From Acidobacteriota bacterium (GTDB lineage: Bacteria; Acidobacteriota; Vicinamibacteria; Vicinamibacterales; CAVVIG01), in the NCBI GenBank assembly GCA_003222555.1, contig QHWL01000230.1:1-7726 (forward strand): a DNA stretch of 7,726 nucleotides. The letters run 5' to 3'. The notes under the pieces are model-generated. The model saw nothing but the letters and a program-made list of their open reading frames with translations. It was not told the DNA's origin and made no database searches. Shown here piece after piece: positions 1 through 6,525 of this stretch. Position 1 is the first letter of the stretch. The number at the start of each line of letters is the position of its first letter. A program made the position numbers and the translations under genes.

Positions 1-790
1 CGCCGGCGGTCACGAGGTTCTGCCCGCGCTCGATCTCCTCGACCTCGACGCCGGCGATATTGACGGCCGACCGCTGCCCAGCGACCGCCTGAGGCTGGCG
101 GGCGCCGTGCACCTGCACGCCGCGCACCTTGACCTGGCGGTCTCCCGGCGCAATCACCAGCTCGTCGTCGGCCCGCACGCGGCCGGAAACGAGGGTGCCG
201 GTGACAACCGTCCCGAAGCCTTTCATCGAGAAGACGCGATCGATCGGCAATCGCGCGACACCGTGAGCGGCGTGTCCCCGCATTCTCGCGGCGGTGGCGA
301 CCAGGGCCGCACGAAATTCGTCGAGGCCCTGGCCCGTTTTCGACGACACGGGCACCATCGGCGCGCCCTCGAGAAACGACCCCGCGACCAGCTCACGCAC
401 CTCGAGCCGCACGAGCTCCAGCGTCTCGGCGTCAACCAGGTCCGTCTTCGTCACCGCGACGAGCCCGGCCGGCACGCGCAGCAGCCGGCAGATGTCGAAA
501 TGCTCTCGCGTCTGCGGCATCACCGACTCGTCGGCGGCGACCACGAGCACCACGAGATCGATTCCGCCCACGCCGGCCAGCATGTTCTTGATGAAGCGCT
601 CGTGACCGGGGACATCCACGAAGGCGACGTTCAGATCGTCGAGCATGAAGTGCGCAAACCCGAGGTCGATCGTGATGCCGCGGGCTTTCTCTTCCTTCAG
701 CCGGTCGGGATCGGTGCCGGTGAGCGCGCGAACCAGCGCGCTCTTGCCGTGGTCGATGTGCCCGGCCGTACCGACGACGATGGATTTCAC
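1..790 (-). CDS. selB: Selenocysteine-specific translation elongation factor SelB (partial, C-terminal part outside the window)
   Basis: SelB is the cytoplasmic GTPase that carries Sec-tRNA(Sec) to the ribosome at UGA codons marked by a SECIS hairpin. About 263 N-terminal residues are visible. The GTPase domain shows the P-loop [11 protein letters not shown] (residues 7-17), the switch I segment RGITIDLGF (38-46), DVPGHE (59-64), TKTD (114-117) and SSK (149-151). Translation domain 2 follows from about residue 180 ([20 protein letters not shown]). The RGITIDLGF signature and short spacing fit SelB rather than EF-Tu or IF2. The RNA-binding winged-helix domains are beyond the left edge. The start is GTG at 790-788, because translation from there opens exactly on the beta strand before the P-loop. 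This GTG overlaps the rnr stop as GTGA, so translation is probably coupled to rnr; an AAGG lies 6 bases upstream, inside the rnr coding sequence. No selA, selD or Sec-tRNA gene is visible here. Confidence 0.95.
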   Translation of the reverse strand, partial: MKSIVVGTAGHIDHGKSALVRALTGTDPDRLKEEKARGITIDLGFAHFMLDDLNVAFVDVPGHERFIKNMLAGVGGIDLVVLVVAADESVMPQTREHFDICRLLRVPAGLVAVTKTDLVDAETLELVRLEVRELVAGSFLEGAPMVPVSSKTGQGLDEFRAALVATAARMRGHAAHGVARLPIDRVFSMKGFGTVVTGTLVSGRVRADDELVIAPGDRQVKVRGVQVHGARQPQAVAGQRSAVNIAGVEVEEIERGQNLVTAG

Positions 791-3045
791 CTTTTACCTT
801 TTACCTTCCCCTTCCGTCTCTCCCGCCGCCCTGGTCGCTGGGAGCGCGTCTTGTCCCGCTTGGGCGTCGCCTTGCTCCGGCGCGGACCTCGTTCGCCTTC
901 ACGTACGCGCTCGAGGATGTCGACCAGGCCCAGATCGATCTGCCTCACTTCCATGTTGACGCGCACAACCTGAACTTTGACCTTGTCGCCAAGCCGATAC
1001 GTCCTCTGCGTGTTCTCGCCCCGGAGCATGTGAGCGCCGTCGATGAAGCGGTAGTAATCGTCGGCCATGGTCGAGATGTGGACGAGCCCTTCGACGTAGT
1101 GCTCGATGAGCTCGATGAACAGGCCGAAAGCCGCGACGCCGGTCACGTAGCCTTCGAATTCATCGCCGACCTTGTCGGCCATGAACTTCACCTTCTTCCA
1201 CTGCAGCAGCTCGCGCTCGGCATCGTCGGCGCGGCGTTCCATCTCGGACGAATAGCGAGCCGTCTCGGGCAGCTCTTCGGCCCACTCTTCGCGCTCTTCC
1301 GCGCTGAGTGCGCCGTGCCGCGCGGCGCGAAGCGCGCGATGAACGACTAGGTCGGGGTAGCGGCGGATCGGGGATGTGAAGTGCGTGTAGCTGGTCGCGG
1401 CCAGGCCGAAGTGCCCGAGATTCTCCGGGGCGTACCGCGCTTTCTGCATCGTGCGCAGCATCAGGAACGCGATCGGTTTTTCCTCAGGCTTGCCGTGAAT
1501 GCGCTCGAGCAGCTTCTGGAAGTGTCGCGGACGCAACGCGGTCAGTGGAGCTCCGAGGCTGTAACCGAACCCGGAGATGAACTCCTCGAACTTGCCGATT
1601 TTGAGGACGTCGGGCTCTTCGTGAATCCTGTAGAGCGCCGGCGCCCCCTGCGCCTCCATGTACGACGCCACCGTCTCGTTCGCCAGCAGCATGAATTCTT
1701 CGATCAGACGGTGCGCCACGTTCCGCTGGAGCGCGATGATCGCCTCCACCACTCCGCCTTCGTCCACGATGACCTCGGCCTCGTTCAGGTCGAAATCGAT
1801 CGATCCACGGCGGCGGCGGGCGTCGTTGAGAACCTGAAACAGCTCGCGCATCAGGGCGAACATCGGCACGAGCGCCGCGTAGCGCTTCATCAGATCGGCG
1901 TCGCCCTCGGTCAGAATCCCGTTCACGGCCGTATACGTCATCCGCTCGTTGCTGTTGATGACGCCGTCGTGAAATTCGTGCCGCACGACCTGGCCGCGCC
2001 GATCGATCTCCATCAGACATGACTGAACGAGACGATCGACCTGCGGATTGAGACTGCACAGACCGGTCGCCAGTTCCGACGGAAACATGTGAACCGCGCG
2101 TTCGGGGAAGTACACCGACGTCCCGCGGTCGTAGGCCTCCTTGTCGAGCGCGCTCCCTTCCTGCACGTAGTGCGAGACGTCCGCGATGTGGACGCCGAGC
2201 CAGTAGTTCCCGTTTGGCAGCTTCTCGATCGTGATCGCATCGTCGAAGTCGCGAGCGTGCTCGCCGTCGATGGTGACCGTCAGGACGTTGCGAAAGTCGG
2301 TGCGGCCGCGAATGTCGCGCTCCGACACGGCCGGGCCGAGGCGGACCGCCTCGGCGACGGCCTCGGGCGAATGCGCGTCCAGGATCCCGTACTTGCGGAT
2401 GATGATTTCGGTGCCGACGCCCGGGGCGTCGATGTCGCCGAGCACTTCGGCCACGCGGCCGGCGGCGCCGCGTGTCGAGGTGGGCCACCGCGTCAACTCC
2501 ACGGTCACCATCTCGCCGGGCGCGGCGCCACCTTCCTGGCCCGACGGGATGAACACGTCCATCAGCAGGCGCCGCTCGAACGGCACCACGTAGCCCATGC
2601 CCGTGTCGTCGCGATCGTAGCGGCCGACGAGCCACTGGTTGCTTCGCTCCAGGATGCGAATGATCCGCCCCTCGGCGCGGCCGCCGTCCTTGATGCGCTC
2701 GATGCGCACGACAACGCGGTCGCCGTGCATCGCTTCGTTGAGATGCGTGCCCGCAATGTAGATGTCGCCGCCGCCCGATTCGAGCGGGCGCTCGGGCGTG
2801 ACGAACCCATAGCCGGCCGGATGCGTTTGCAGCCGGCCGACGTAGAGGTCCATTTTCTCCGGCAGGCCGAAGCGGTGCCCGCGGATATGAATGAGGTCGC
2901 CCGAAGCGACGAGCGATTTGATGTGACGTTTGAACGACGTCCGCTCGTCACGCTGGACTTTGAGAACTTGGAGGAGCTCGCGCATGCCGGCGGGATGATG
3001 GACCCGCTCACGCATGAGCGCGAGCACCTGCTCGCGAGAAAGCAT
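787..3045 (-). CDS. rnr: Ribonuclease R (3'-5' exoribonuclease, RNB family)
   Basis: RNase R degrades structured RNA processively from the 3' end and acts in mRNA decay and rRNA quality control. The 752-residue protein has the full family layout: an N-terminal winged helix (about 1-60), two cold-shock/OB domains (about 65-205), the RNB catalytic domain (about 250-575), an S1 domain (about 626-708, beginning [20 protein letters not shown]) and a Lys/Arg-rich tail (713-752). The catalytic aspartates are in [13 protein letters not shown] (D260, D266, D268, D269), and [12 protein letters not shown] (555-566) is the conserved RNB motif. RNase II is less likely because of the winged helix, the length and the basic tail. 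The ATG at 3045-3043 is 6 bases after the glycerate kinase stop. No clear Shine-Dalgarno sequence is visible, so translational coupling is plausible. Its TGA overlaps the selB start. Confidence 0.96.
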   Translation of the reverse strand: MLSREQVLALMRERVHHPAGMRELLQVLKVQRDERTSFKRHIKSLVASGDLIHIRGHRFGLPEKMDLYVGRLQTHPAGYGFVTPERPLESGGGDIYIAGTHLNEAMHGDRVVVRIERIKDGGRAEGRIIRILERSNQWLVGRYDRDDTGMGYVVPFERRLLMDVFIPSGQEGGAAPGEMVTVELTRWPTSTRGAAGRVAEVLGDIDAPGVGTEIIIRKYGILDAHSPEAVAEAVRLGPAVSERDIRGRTDFRNVLTVTIDGEHARDFDDAITIEKLPNGNYWLGVHIADVSHYVQEGSALDKEAYDRGTSVYFPERAVHMFPSELATGLCSLNPQVDRLVQSCLMEIDRRGQVVRHEFHDGVINSNERMTYTAVNGILTEGDADLMKRYAALVPMFALMRELFQVLNDARRRRGSIDFDLNEAEVIVDEGGVVEAIIALQRNVAHRLIEEFMLLANETVASYMEAQGAPALYRIHEEPDVLKIGKFEEFISGFGYSLGAPLTALRPRHFQKLLERIHGKPEEKPIAFLMLRTMQKARYAPENLGHFGLAATSYTHFTSPIRRYPDLVVHRALRAARHGALSAEEREEWAEELPETARYSSEMERRADDAERELLQWKKVKFMADKVGDEFEGYVTGVAAFGLFIELIEHYVEGLVHISTMADDYYRFIDGAHMLRGENTQRTYRLGDKVKVQVVRVNMEVRQIDLGLVDILERVREGERGPRRSKATPKRDKTRSQRPGRRERRKGKVKGKR

Positions 3046-3051
3046 GTGAAT

Positions 3052-4362
3052 TTAGGCTAACAGAATTATCTGCAGGTCGCCGACGTTGGTGTCGGTCGGA
3101 CCCGTCAGGATGAGATCGCCCAGCGCCGCGAAAAAGGCGTAAGCGTTGTTATAAAAGGCGTAAGCGTTGTTATGGTCGAGAAAAGTGTCAGGCGACAGCC
3201 CAGCCGCTCGAGCGCGTTCGACCGTCGTCTGGTCGACAACCGCGCCCGCCGCGTCGGTCGGACCGTCAATTCCGTCGGTGCCGGCGCTGGCCGCCGCGGC
3301 GGCGCCTCCCAACGAGGCAAGCGGGGCCGCGAGTGCCAGCGCAAACTCCTGATTGCGGCCTCCCTTGCCGTCGCCAATGACGCGGACCGTGGTCTCGCCG
3401 CTCGACACGATGCACGTTGGTCGCGCCACGCCGTCAGCGCGGGCGACAACCCCGCGCAGGTGCAACAGCGCCGCGATGCGCGCTTCGCCGACGACCGGAT
3501 CGTCAATCCACACGACGTGATACCCCAGCGTCCCGGCTTCGCGGGCCGCTCCGTCCATCGCGTCGCGGCGGCCGCCGATGACCGCCGATGCCGCGCGTAC
3601 GAGCCGCGGGTCGCCGGGCTTCGGCGTTTCGGGCACGTCGCCGCGAGCGCCCTTGGCAAGACGCGCCACGACGGCGCCAGGGTATGCGGCTTCCTCGCCG
3701 AACCGGCGCAGAACGTCGGCCGCCTCGCTAAACGTGCTCGAGTCTGCGACTGTCGGTCCCGAGGCGATCACGCTGAGATCGTCTCCGACCACGTCCGAGA
3801 TGGCAAACGCCCGGCACGCGCAGGGCGCGCTTGCCGCGAGCCAGCCGCCCTTGATCGCCGACAAGTGCTTCCTCACGGTGTTGAGGGCGTGAATATCAGC
3901 GCCGGCGCGAAGCAAGCGGTCGGTGGTCGCGCGCTTGTCGTCGAGTGCGACGCCGGCCGCGGGAACGGCCATCAACGCCGACGCGCCGCCCGAGAGGAGG
4001 ACGACCAGTGTCTCGTCGGCTTGAAGCGACGCGGCGAGCGCGAGCGCCCGCCGACCGGCCTGCTCGCTGCCGGTTGTCGGCATCGGATGCCCGCCCGCAA
4101 TCGCCTCGAAGGGCGAAGGCACGCTGCGCGGCTCCGGGCTGACGACGAGGCCGCCGCGAATTCGCGATCCGAGCAGGCCTCGGGCGGCCTCGGCCATCGA
4201 GCTCGAGGCTTTGCCGGCCGCAATGACGCGCAGAGCGCCATCAGGCAGCGCATCACCAGGCGCGAGCGCGCGCTCGAGCAGTCGCCCGGCCGCGGCGGCA
4301 CTGAACCCAGCGCGGACAATGGCTGCAAGGTCTTGTCGAAGAATTGAGAGTGAACGTGTCAG
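3052..4362 (-). CDS. gckA: Class II glycerate kinase (DUF4147/MOFRL family), start uncertain, with internal 7-codon duplication
   Basis: This enzyme phosphorylates D-glycerate with ATP, typically giving 2-phosphoglycerate, and so feeds glyoxylate, serine or tartrate breakdown into glycolysis. Numbering from a CTG at 4362, visible family motifs are AAGKASSSMA (48-57), LLSGGASAL (122-130), NTVRKHLSAIKGG (161-173), SDVVGDD (189-195), SGPT (201-204), the MOFRL segment GRNQEFALALA (335-345), GTDGIDGPTDAAGA (361-374) and GPTDTNVGDL (421-430). The full length of about 422-436 residues fits the family. The only in-frame ATG near the 5' end (4197) would cut off the conserved AAGK motif. No ATG, GTG or TTG exists in frame between 4197 and the upstream stop at 4498-4500. 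A CTG overlapping the previous stop (CTGA), or ATT at 4344 or 4320, are the candidates; a sequencing indel is another explanation. Residues 398-411 contain NNAYAF twice, from an exact DNA duplication. I am sure of the family but not of the 5' boundary. Confidence 0.88.
   Translation of the reverse strand: MTRSLSILRQDLAAIVRAGFSAAAAGRLLERALAPGDALPDGALRVIAAGKASSSMAEAARGLLGSRIRGGLVVSPEPRSVPSPFEAIAGGHPMPTTGSEQAGRRALALAASLQADETLVVLLSGGASALMAVPAAGVALDDKRATTDRLLRAGADIHALNTVRKHLSAIKGGWLAASAPCACRAFAISDVVGDDLSVIASGPTVADSSTFSEAADVLRRFGEEAAYPGAVVARLAKGARGDVPETPKPGDPRLVRAASAVIGGRRDAMDGAAREAGTLGYHVVWIDDPVVGEARIAALLHLRGVVARADGVARPTCIVSSGETTVRVIGDGKGGRNQEFALALAAPLASLGGAAAAASAGTDGIDGPTDAAGAVVDQTTVERARAAGLSPDTFLDHNNAYAFYNNAYAFFAALGDLILTGPTDTNVGDLQIILLA
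3132..3173 (-). repeat. Perfect 21-base tandem duplication inside the glycerate kinase gene
   Basis: Two identical 21-base units lie back to back (3132-3152 and 3153-3173). They encode the 7-residue block NNAYAF plus an aromatic residue twice, giving HNNAYAFYNNAYAFFAALGD. The frame is kept. Removing one copy leaves HNNAYAFFAALGD, which matches the usual single-copy form in this family (an Asn-x-x-Tyr-x-Phe-Phe-x-x-Leu-Gly-Asp pattern just before the GPTGTNV motif). Exact identity of the copies, including third codon positions, suggests a recent slippage event or an assembly artefact. Confidence 0.95.
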
Positions 4363-4643
4363 TGGGTGTGTTTCGGGTCCGACCAGGCTGAGAGCCCGGT
4401 CACAACGTCGAACTTCTTGAGAAGTGAGCTTACGAGTTGGGGAGCGTCGGCTTGGGTGGAGAGTTGTTCGAGCTCGGCCAGGATGCGTGTGAGCGCCGCC
4501 TCAACATCGGTGATGGCGCTTTCAGAATAGTAGGGGCGCTGCTGTTGCAGGCACCGGTGGTGCTTGACGAATTCTTCTCGGTAAAACTCGATGATCGGGT
4601 GCTGCGCGCTGATCGGCCTCGAATCGGTCACGAAGCGTGGCAT
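4359..4643 (-). CDS. Small protein of unknown function, 94 residues
   Basis: I do not recognise this protein. The predicted product is soluble, with no signal peptide and no membrane segment. Residues 16-36 (PIIEFYREEFVKHHRCLQQQR) are rich in charged, aromatic and Gln residues. Residues 43-62 look helical and amphipathic (AITDVEAALTRILAELEQL), and the C-terminus ends DPKHTH. It has one Cys (31). Support for it being real: a good Shine-Dalgarno GAGGA 6 bases before the ATG at 4643-4641, a plausible promoter just upstream, and a stop that abuts or overlaps the beginning of the glycerate kinase reading frame. The same frame stays open upstream past 4643 into the region opposite ftsX, but that part is compositionally unlike protein and would include the promoter, so the ATG at 4643 is preferred. 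It could be a lineage-specific small protein; no function is assigned. Confidence 0.65.
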   Translation of the reverse strand: MPRFVTDSRPISAQHPIIEFYREEFVKHHRCLQQQRPYYSESAITDVEAALTRILAELEQLSTQADAPQLVSSLLKKFDVVTGLSAWSDPKHTH

Positions 4644-4649
4644 GCAGGG

Positions 4650-4654
4650 TCCTC
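4650..4654 (-). promoter_or_regulatory. Ribosome binding site for the 94-residue gene
   Basis: GAGGA on the minus strand, with a 6-base spacer to the ATG at 4643. It is the main reason for choosing this start over the longer upstream open frame. Confidence 0.6.
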
Positions 4655-4681
4655 GGAGTAACTCTTCGTTGTTGCCGATCC

Positions 4682-4711
4682 AGTGTACTGCTGCGTGAAA
4701 ACCGAAGTCAA
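4682..4711 (-). promoter_or_regulatory. Candidate sigma70-type promoter for the 94-residue gene / glycerate kinase / rnr / selB unit
   Basis: On the minus strand a -35 box TTGACT (4711-4706, 5 of 6 consensus) is followed after 18 bases by TACACT (4687-4682, 4 of 6 consensus). The predicted transcript would begin near 4675, about 30 bases before the ATG at 4643, which leaves room for the GAGGA ribosome binding site. The 160-base gap 4644-4803 is the largest break between ftsX and the next genes, and this is the only promoter-like signal I see in it. Confidence 0.5.
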
Positions 4712-4803
4712 GATTTCGTAAGCGAAACTCGGCAATGCAGGTCGGGCAGATTCTGTGCACGAAGGGTCCCCCAGGGTGCCCTCCTGCAGACGACTCCCGG
4801 CCC

Positions 4804-5691
4804 CTATTGGGGCTTCCACGCTGCCACGAGCCCGCCCAAGCACCCGACGATGATGCCGCCCGCCACCAGAGACGCGCACAGCTCGAACGGCAGAAAGTGG
4901 ACCGACGACAGGTTGAGAGCCGATGCCATGGGGGCCAGATACCTGGCCCGAAGAACGAGAAAGGCCAGGCCGAGGGCCGCGAGAGCCAGAAGGGCCCCCA
5001 GGCCGCCTTGGAGCACGCCTTCCATGACAAAGGGGCCGCGAATATACACCTGCGGCGCGCCAACGAGCTGCATGATGTCCAGCTCATCGCGCCTCGCATA
5101 AAGCGCCAGACGCACCACGTTGGCGATGGTTAATGCAGCGGCGATCGTCAACACGCTGCCCAACAGGAAGCCGACACCGCTGACAACGGCGACGACCGAC
5201 CGCAGCCGCGTCAGCCACTGCCGATCGTAGCGGACATCGGCCACCCCCGCCGTTTGGCGCAGGGTCGCTCCCAGGGCGTCGAGCCGCTCCTCCACTCCTG
5301 GGCCGGTGCGCAACTTCACCTCGTAGGAAGCCGGCAACGGGTTTGCGCTCAAGCCGTCGGTCGCCGACGCCAGATCGCCAAATGTTCGCTTGAATCGGAC
5401 GAGCGCGTCGGCTTTCGACACGTACTCGCGAACGGCGACCACGCTGCCCGGCGTCAGGAGGGCCTCGATGGCAGACCGATCGGCCGGCGTGACTTGATCT
5501 TTCAAATAGACGGACATCTCGGCGGCGTTGCTCCACTCCGCGCTCAGGCGCTGGAGGTTCGCCGTCACGGCCAGGAACGCGCCGAGGACGAACAGGGCGA
5601 CGGCAATCGTCGCAGTCGACAACAGCCCCGAGTACCGGCCGCGCCACAGGCTGGCGACGGCTTCTTCGAAGGCATATCGCAGCGCGCGCAT
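4804..5691 (-). CDS. ftsX: Cell division protein FtsX (permease subunit of FtsEX)
   Basis: FtsX is the inner-membrane partner of the FtsE ATPase. The complex sits in the divisome and transmits ATP hydrolysis to periplasmic murein hydrolase activators; it is not a classical transporter. The 295-residue protein has the expected topology: a short cytoplasmic N-terminus, TM1 (about 22-44), a periplasmic domain (about 45-160, including AEMSVYLKDQVTPAD), then TM2 (about 166-192), TM3 (about 220-247) and TM4 (about 268-291). The cytoplasmic motif RDELDIMQLVGAPQVYIRGP (201-220) and the following FVMEGVLQGGLGALLA are strongly conserved in FtsX. The ATG at 5691-5689 shares one base with the ftsE stop (TGATG), and GAGGTGG lies just upstream, so the two genes are translationally coupled. 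No EnvC-type partner or peptidase gene follows. Confidence 0.95.
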   Translation of the reverse strand: MRALRYAFEEAVASLWRGRYSGLLSTATIAVALFVLGAFLAVTANLQRLSAEWSNAAEMSVYLKDQVTPADRSAIEALLTPGSVVAVREYVSKADALVRFKRTFGDLASATDGLSANPLPASYEVKLRTGPGVEERLDALGATLRQTAGVADVRYDRQWLTRLRSVVAVVSGVGFLLGSVLTIAAALTIANVVRLALYARRDELDIMQLVGAPQVYIRGPFVMEGVLQGGLGALLALAALGLAFLVLRARYLAPMASALNLSSVHFLPFELCASLVAGGIIVGCLGGLVAAWKPQ

Positions 5692-6350
5692 CAGGCCACC
5701 TCGCTGATGCGCCCGTGATCGAGCGTGATGGAGCGCCGGCCGACTCGCCTGATGAGCTCGCGATCGTGCGTTGCGACGACCACCGTCGTGCCCCGCGCAT
5801 TGATCTCGCGAAACAGATTCATTATCTCGAGCGAAAGATCGGGATCGAGGTTGCCGGTCGGCTCATCCGCCAGCACGAGCTGCGGATCGTTGACCAAGGC
5901 GCGCGCGATCGCGATGCGTTGCTGCTCGCCGCCCGACAGCTCTTCGGGGTGCGCGTTCATCCGGTGCTGGAGCCCTACCCACTTGAGCACCTGAAACGTC
6001 TTGCGCTGTTGCACCGCCACCGCGACGCCGAGGACGCGCATCACGAAGGCGACGTTCTGGAAGACTGTGAACCGCGGGATGAGGCGGAAGTCCTGAAACA
6101 CGAACCCGACCGTGCGGCGGTAGCTCTGTACTTCGGAAGGGCCCAGTGCCTTCAGATCGCGTCCCGCGACCTTGAGCTGCCCTTCGCTCGGCAGGTCTTC
6201 CCGGAGCAGCAACCGCAGCAACGTCGATTTCCCGGCGCCGCTCGGGCCCGTGAGGAACATGAACTCGCCTTTGTCGATCGTGAGCGAGAGGTCGCGCAGC
6301 GCGTAGACGCCGCGGTTGTAGAGCTTGGAAAGGTGATGGGTCTCTATCAA
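5691..6350 (-). CDS. ftsE: Cell division ATP-binding protein FtsE
   Basis: FtsE is the cytoplasmic ABC ATPase that drives FtsX at the division site. From a TTG start at 6350-6348 the product is 219 residues, the usual FtsE length. Visible motifs are Walker A GPSGAGKS (35-42), the Q-loop in FVFQDFRLIP (Q86), signature LSGGEQQR (138-145), Walker B with catalytic Glu LVLADEPTGNLD (158-169, E163) and the H-loop ATHD (H195). LLLRED after Walker A and FQDFRL are typical of FtsE rather than LolD or MacB. The TTG start is chosen because GGAGGG lies 9 bases upstream and the protein then opens IETHHLSKLY, aligning with other FtsE N-termini. An in-frame ATG at 6485 would add 45 non-conserved residues across the promoter region. 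The gene ends TGATG with ftsX. Confidence 0.95.
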   Translation of the reverse strand: MIETHHLSKLYNRGVYALRDLSLTIDKGEFMFLTGPSGAGKSTLLRLLLREDLPSEGQLKVAGRDLKALGPSEVQSYRRTVGFVFQDFRLIPRFTVFQNVAFVMRVLGVAVAVQQRKTFQVLKWVGLQHRMNAHPEELSGGEQQRIAIARALVNDPQLVLADEPTGNLDPDLSLEIMNLFREINARGTTVVVATHDRELIRRVGRRSITLDHGRISEVA

Positions 6351-6359
6351 GTCGGGGTT

Positions 6360-6365
6360 CCCTCC
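6360..6365 (-). promoter_or_regulatory. Ribosome binding site deciding the TTG start of ftsE
   Basis: GGAGGG on the minus strand, 9 bases before TTG at 6350-6348. It is the strongest Shine-Dalgarno match upstream of ftsE and supports the non-ATG start. Confidence 0.65.
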
Positions 6366-6428
6366 CCCCGGCTTACACTGCCTGTGCACGCACGGTCGCC
6401 ACTCGGAATGTCGATGGGAGGGAACTTC

Positions 6429-6437
6429 AGTATAACA
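6429..6437 (-). promoter_or_regulatory. Candidate extended -10 promoter for ftsEX
   Basis: The minus strand reads TGTTATACT: an extended TGn element followed by TATACT (5 of 6 match to TATAAT). I see no good -35 box at 16-18 bases upstream, which is tolerated in extended -10 promoters. A transcript starting near 6422 would have a leader of about 70 bases before the ftsE TTG. Confidence 0.5.
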
Positions 6438-6480
6438 CGGTCCGTCTGAAGAGCCTGGGAAAAATACGACGTCGGCCGTA

Positions 6481-6525
6481 CTCATCCGTACGTAGTGTCC
6501 GGCTTTAGCCGGACCTCAGCCGTAC
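6481..6525. repeat. Hairpin repeat flanked by 11-base direct repeats (possible dispersed REP-like element)
   Basis: A perfect inverted repeat at 6497-6514 (GTCCGGCT, TT, AGCCGGAC) gives a stem of 7-8 base pairs with a tiny loop. Near-identical direct repeats flank it: CTCATCCGTAC (6481-6491) and CTCAGCCGTAC (6515-6525), differing at one base. It begins immediately after the gatB stop (6528-6526). No T-run follows on the minus strand, so a standard intrinsic terminator is unlikely, though it may still slow transcription or protect the 3' end. From memory, TGTCCGGCTTTAGCCGGAC-like sequences recur across Acidobacteriota genomes. Confidence 0.7.

Larger units (their letters stand above)
4644..4803. 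other. Intergenic region between ftsX and the 94-residue gene
   Basis: This gap holds the candidate promoter and the ribosome binding site listed separately. A 5-base-pair hairpin (GCCCC-AATA-GGGGC on the minus strand, 4800-4813) overlaps the ftsX stop codon, but no T-run follows, so it is at best a weak or factor-assisted terminator. I see no other gene or RNA in it. Confidence 0.6.

Noticed and set aside
2089..3060. Long open frame on the plus strand opposite rnr (323 codons)
   Set aside because: It is the antisense of the RNase R N-terminal half and has no domain signal or ribosome binding support.
3132..3173. Tandem 21-base repeat considered as a CRISPR or regulatory repeat
   Set aside because: There are only two abutting copies with no spacers, they lie within a coding sequence, and they are in frame; a simple duplication explains them.
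3172..4347. Long open frame on the plus strand opposite glycerate kinase (391 codons)
   Set aside because: It mirrors a well-supported minus-strand kinase, is extremely rich in Arg and Ala with no recognisable motif, and is a typical GC-rich antisense frame.
4355..4370. Programmed -1 frameshift fusing the 94-residue gene to glycerate kinase
   Set aside because: No standard slippery heptamer is visible near the stop (the sequence reads CCGAAACACACCCACTGA). Kept only as an alternative to a non-canonical start.
4800..4813. GCCCC-AATA-GGGGC hairpin at the ftsX stop as an intrinsic terminator
   Set aside because: The stem has only 5 base pairs and no T-run follows, so I do not list it as a terminator.
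4644..5099. Upstream extension of the 94-residue gene to an ATG at 5099, including a CPTC motif (HRICPTCIAEFRLRN)
   Set aside because: The extension overlaps ftsX in another frame, has a Ser/Arg/Trp-rich shadow composition, and would contain the candidate promoter. The CPTC lies alone and no zinc-ribbon partner cysteines follow at a sensible spacing.
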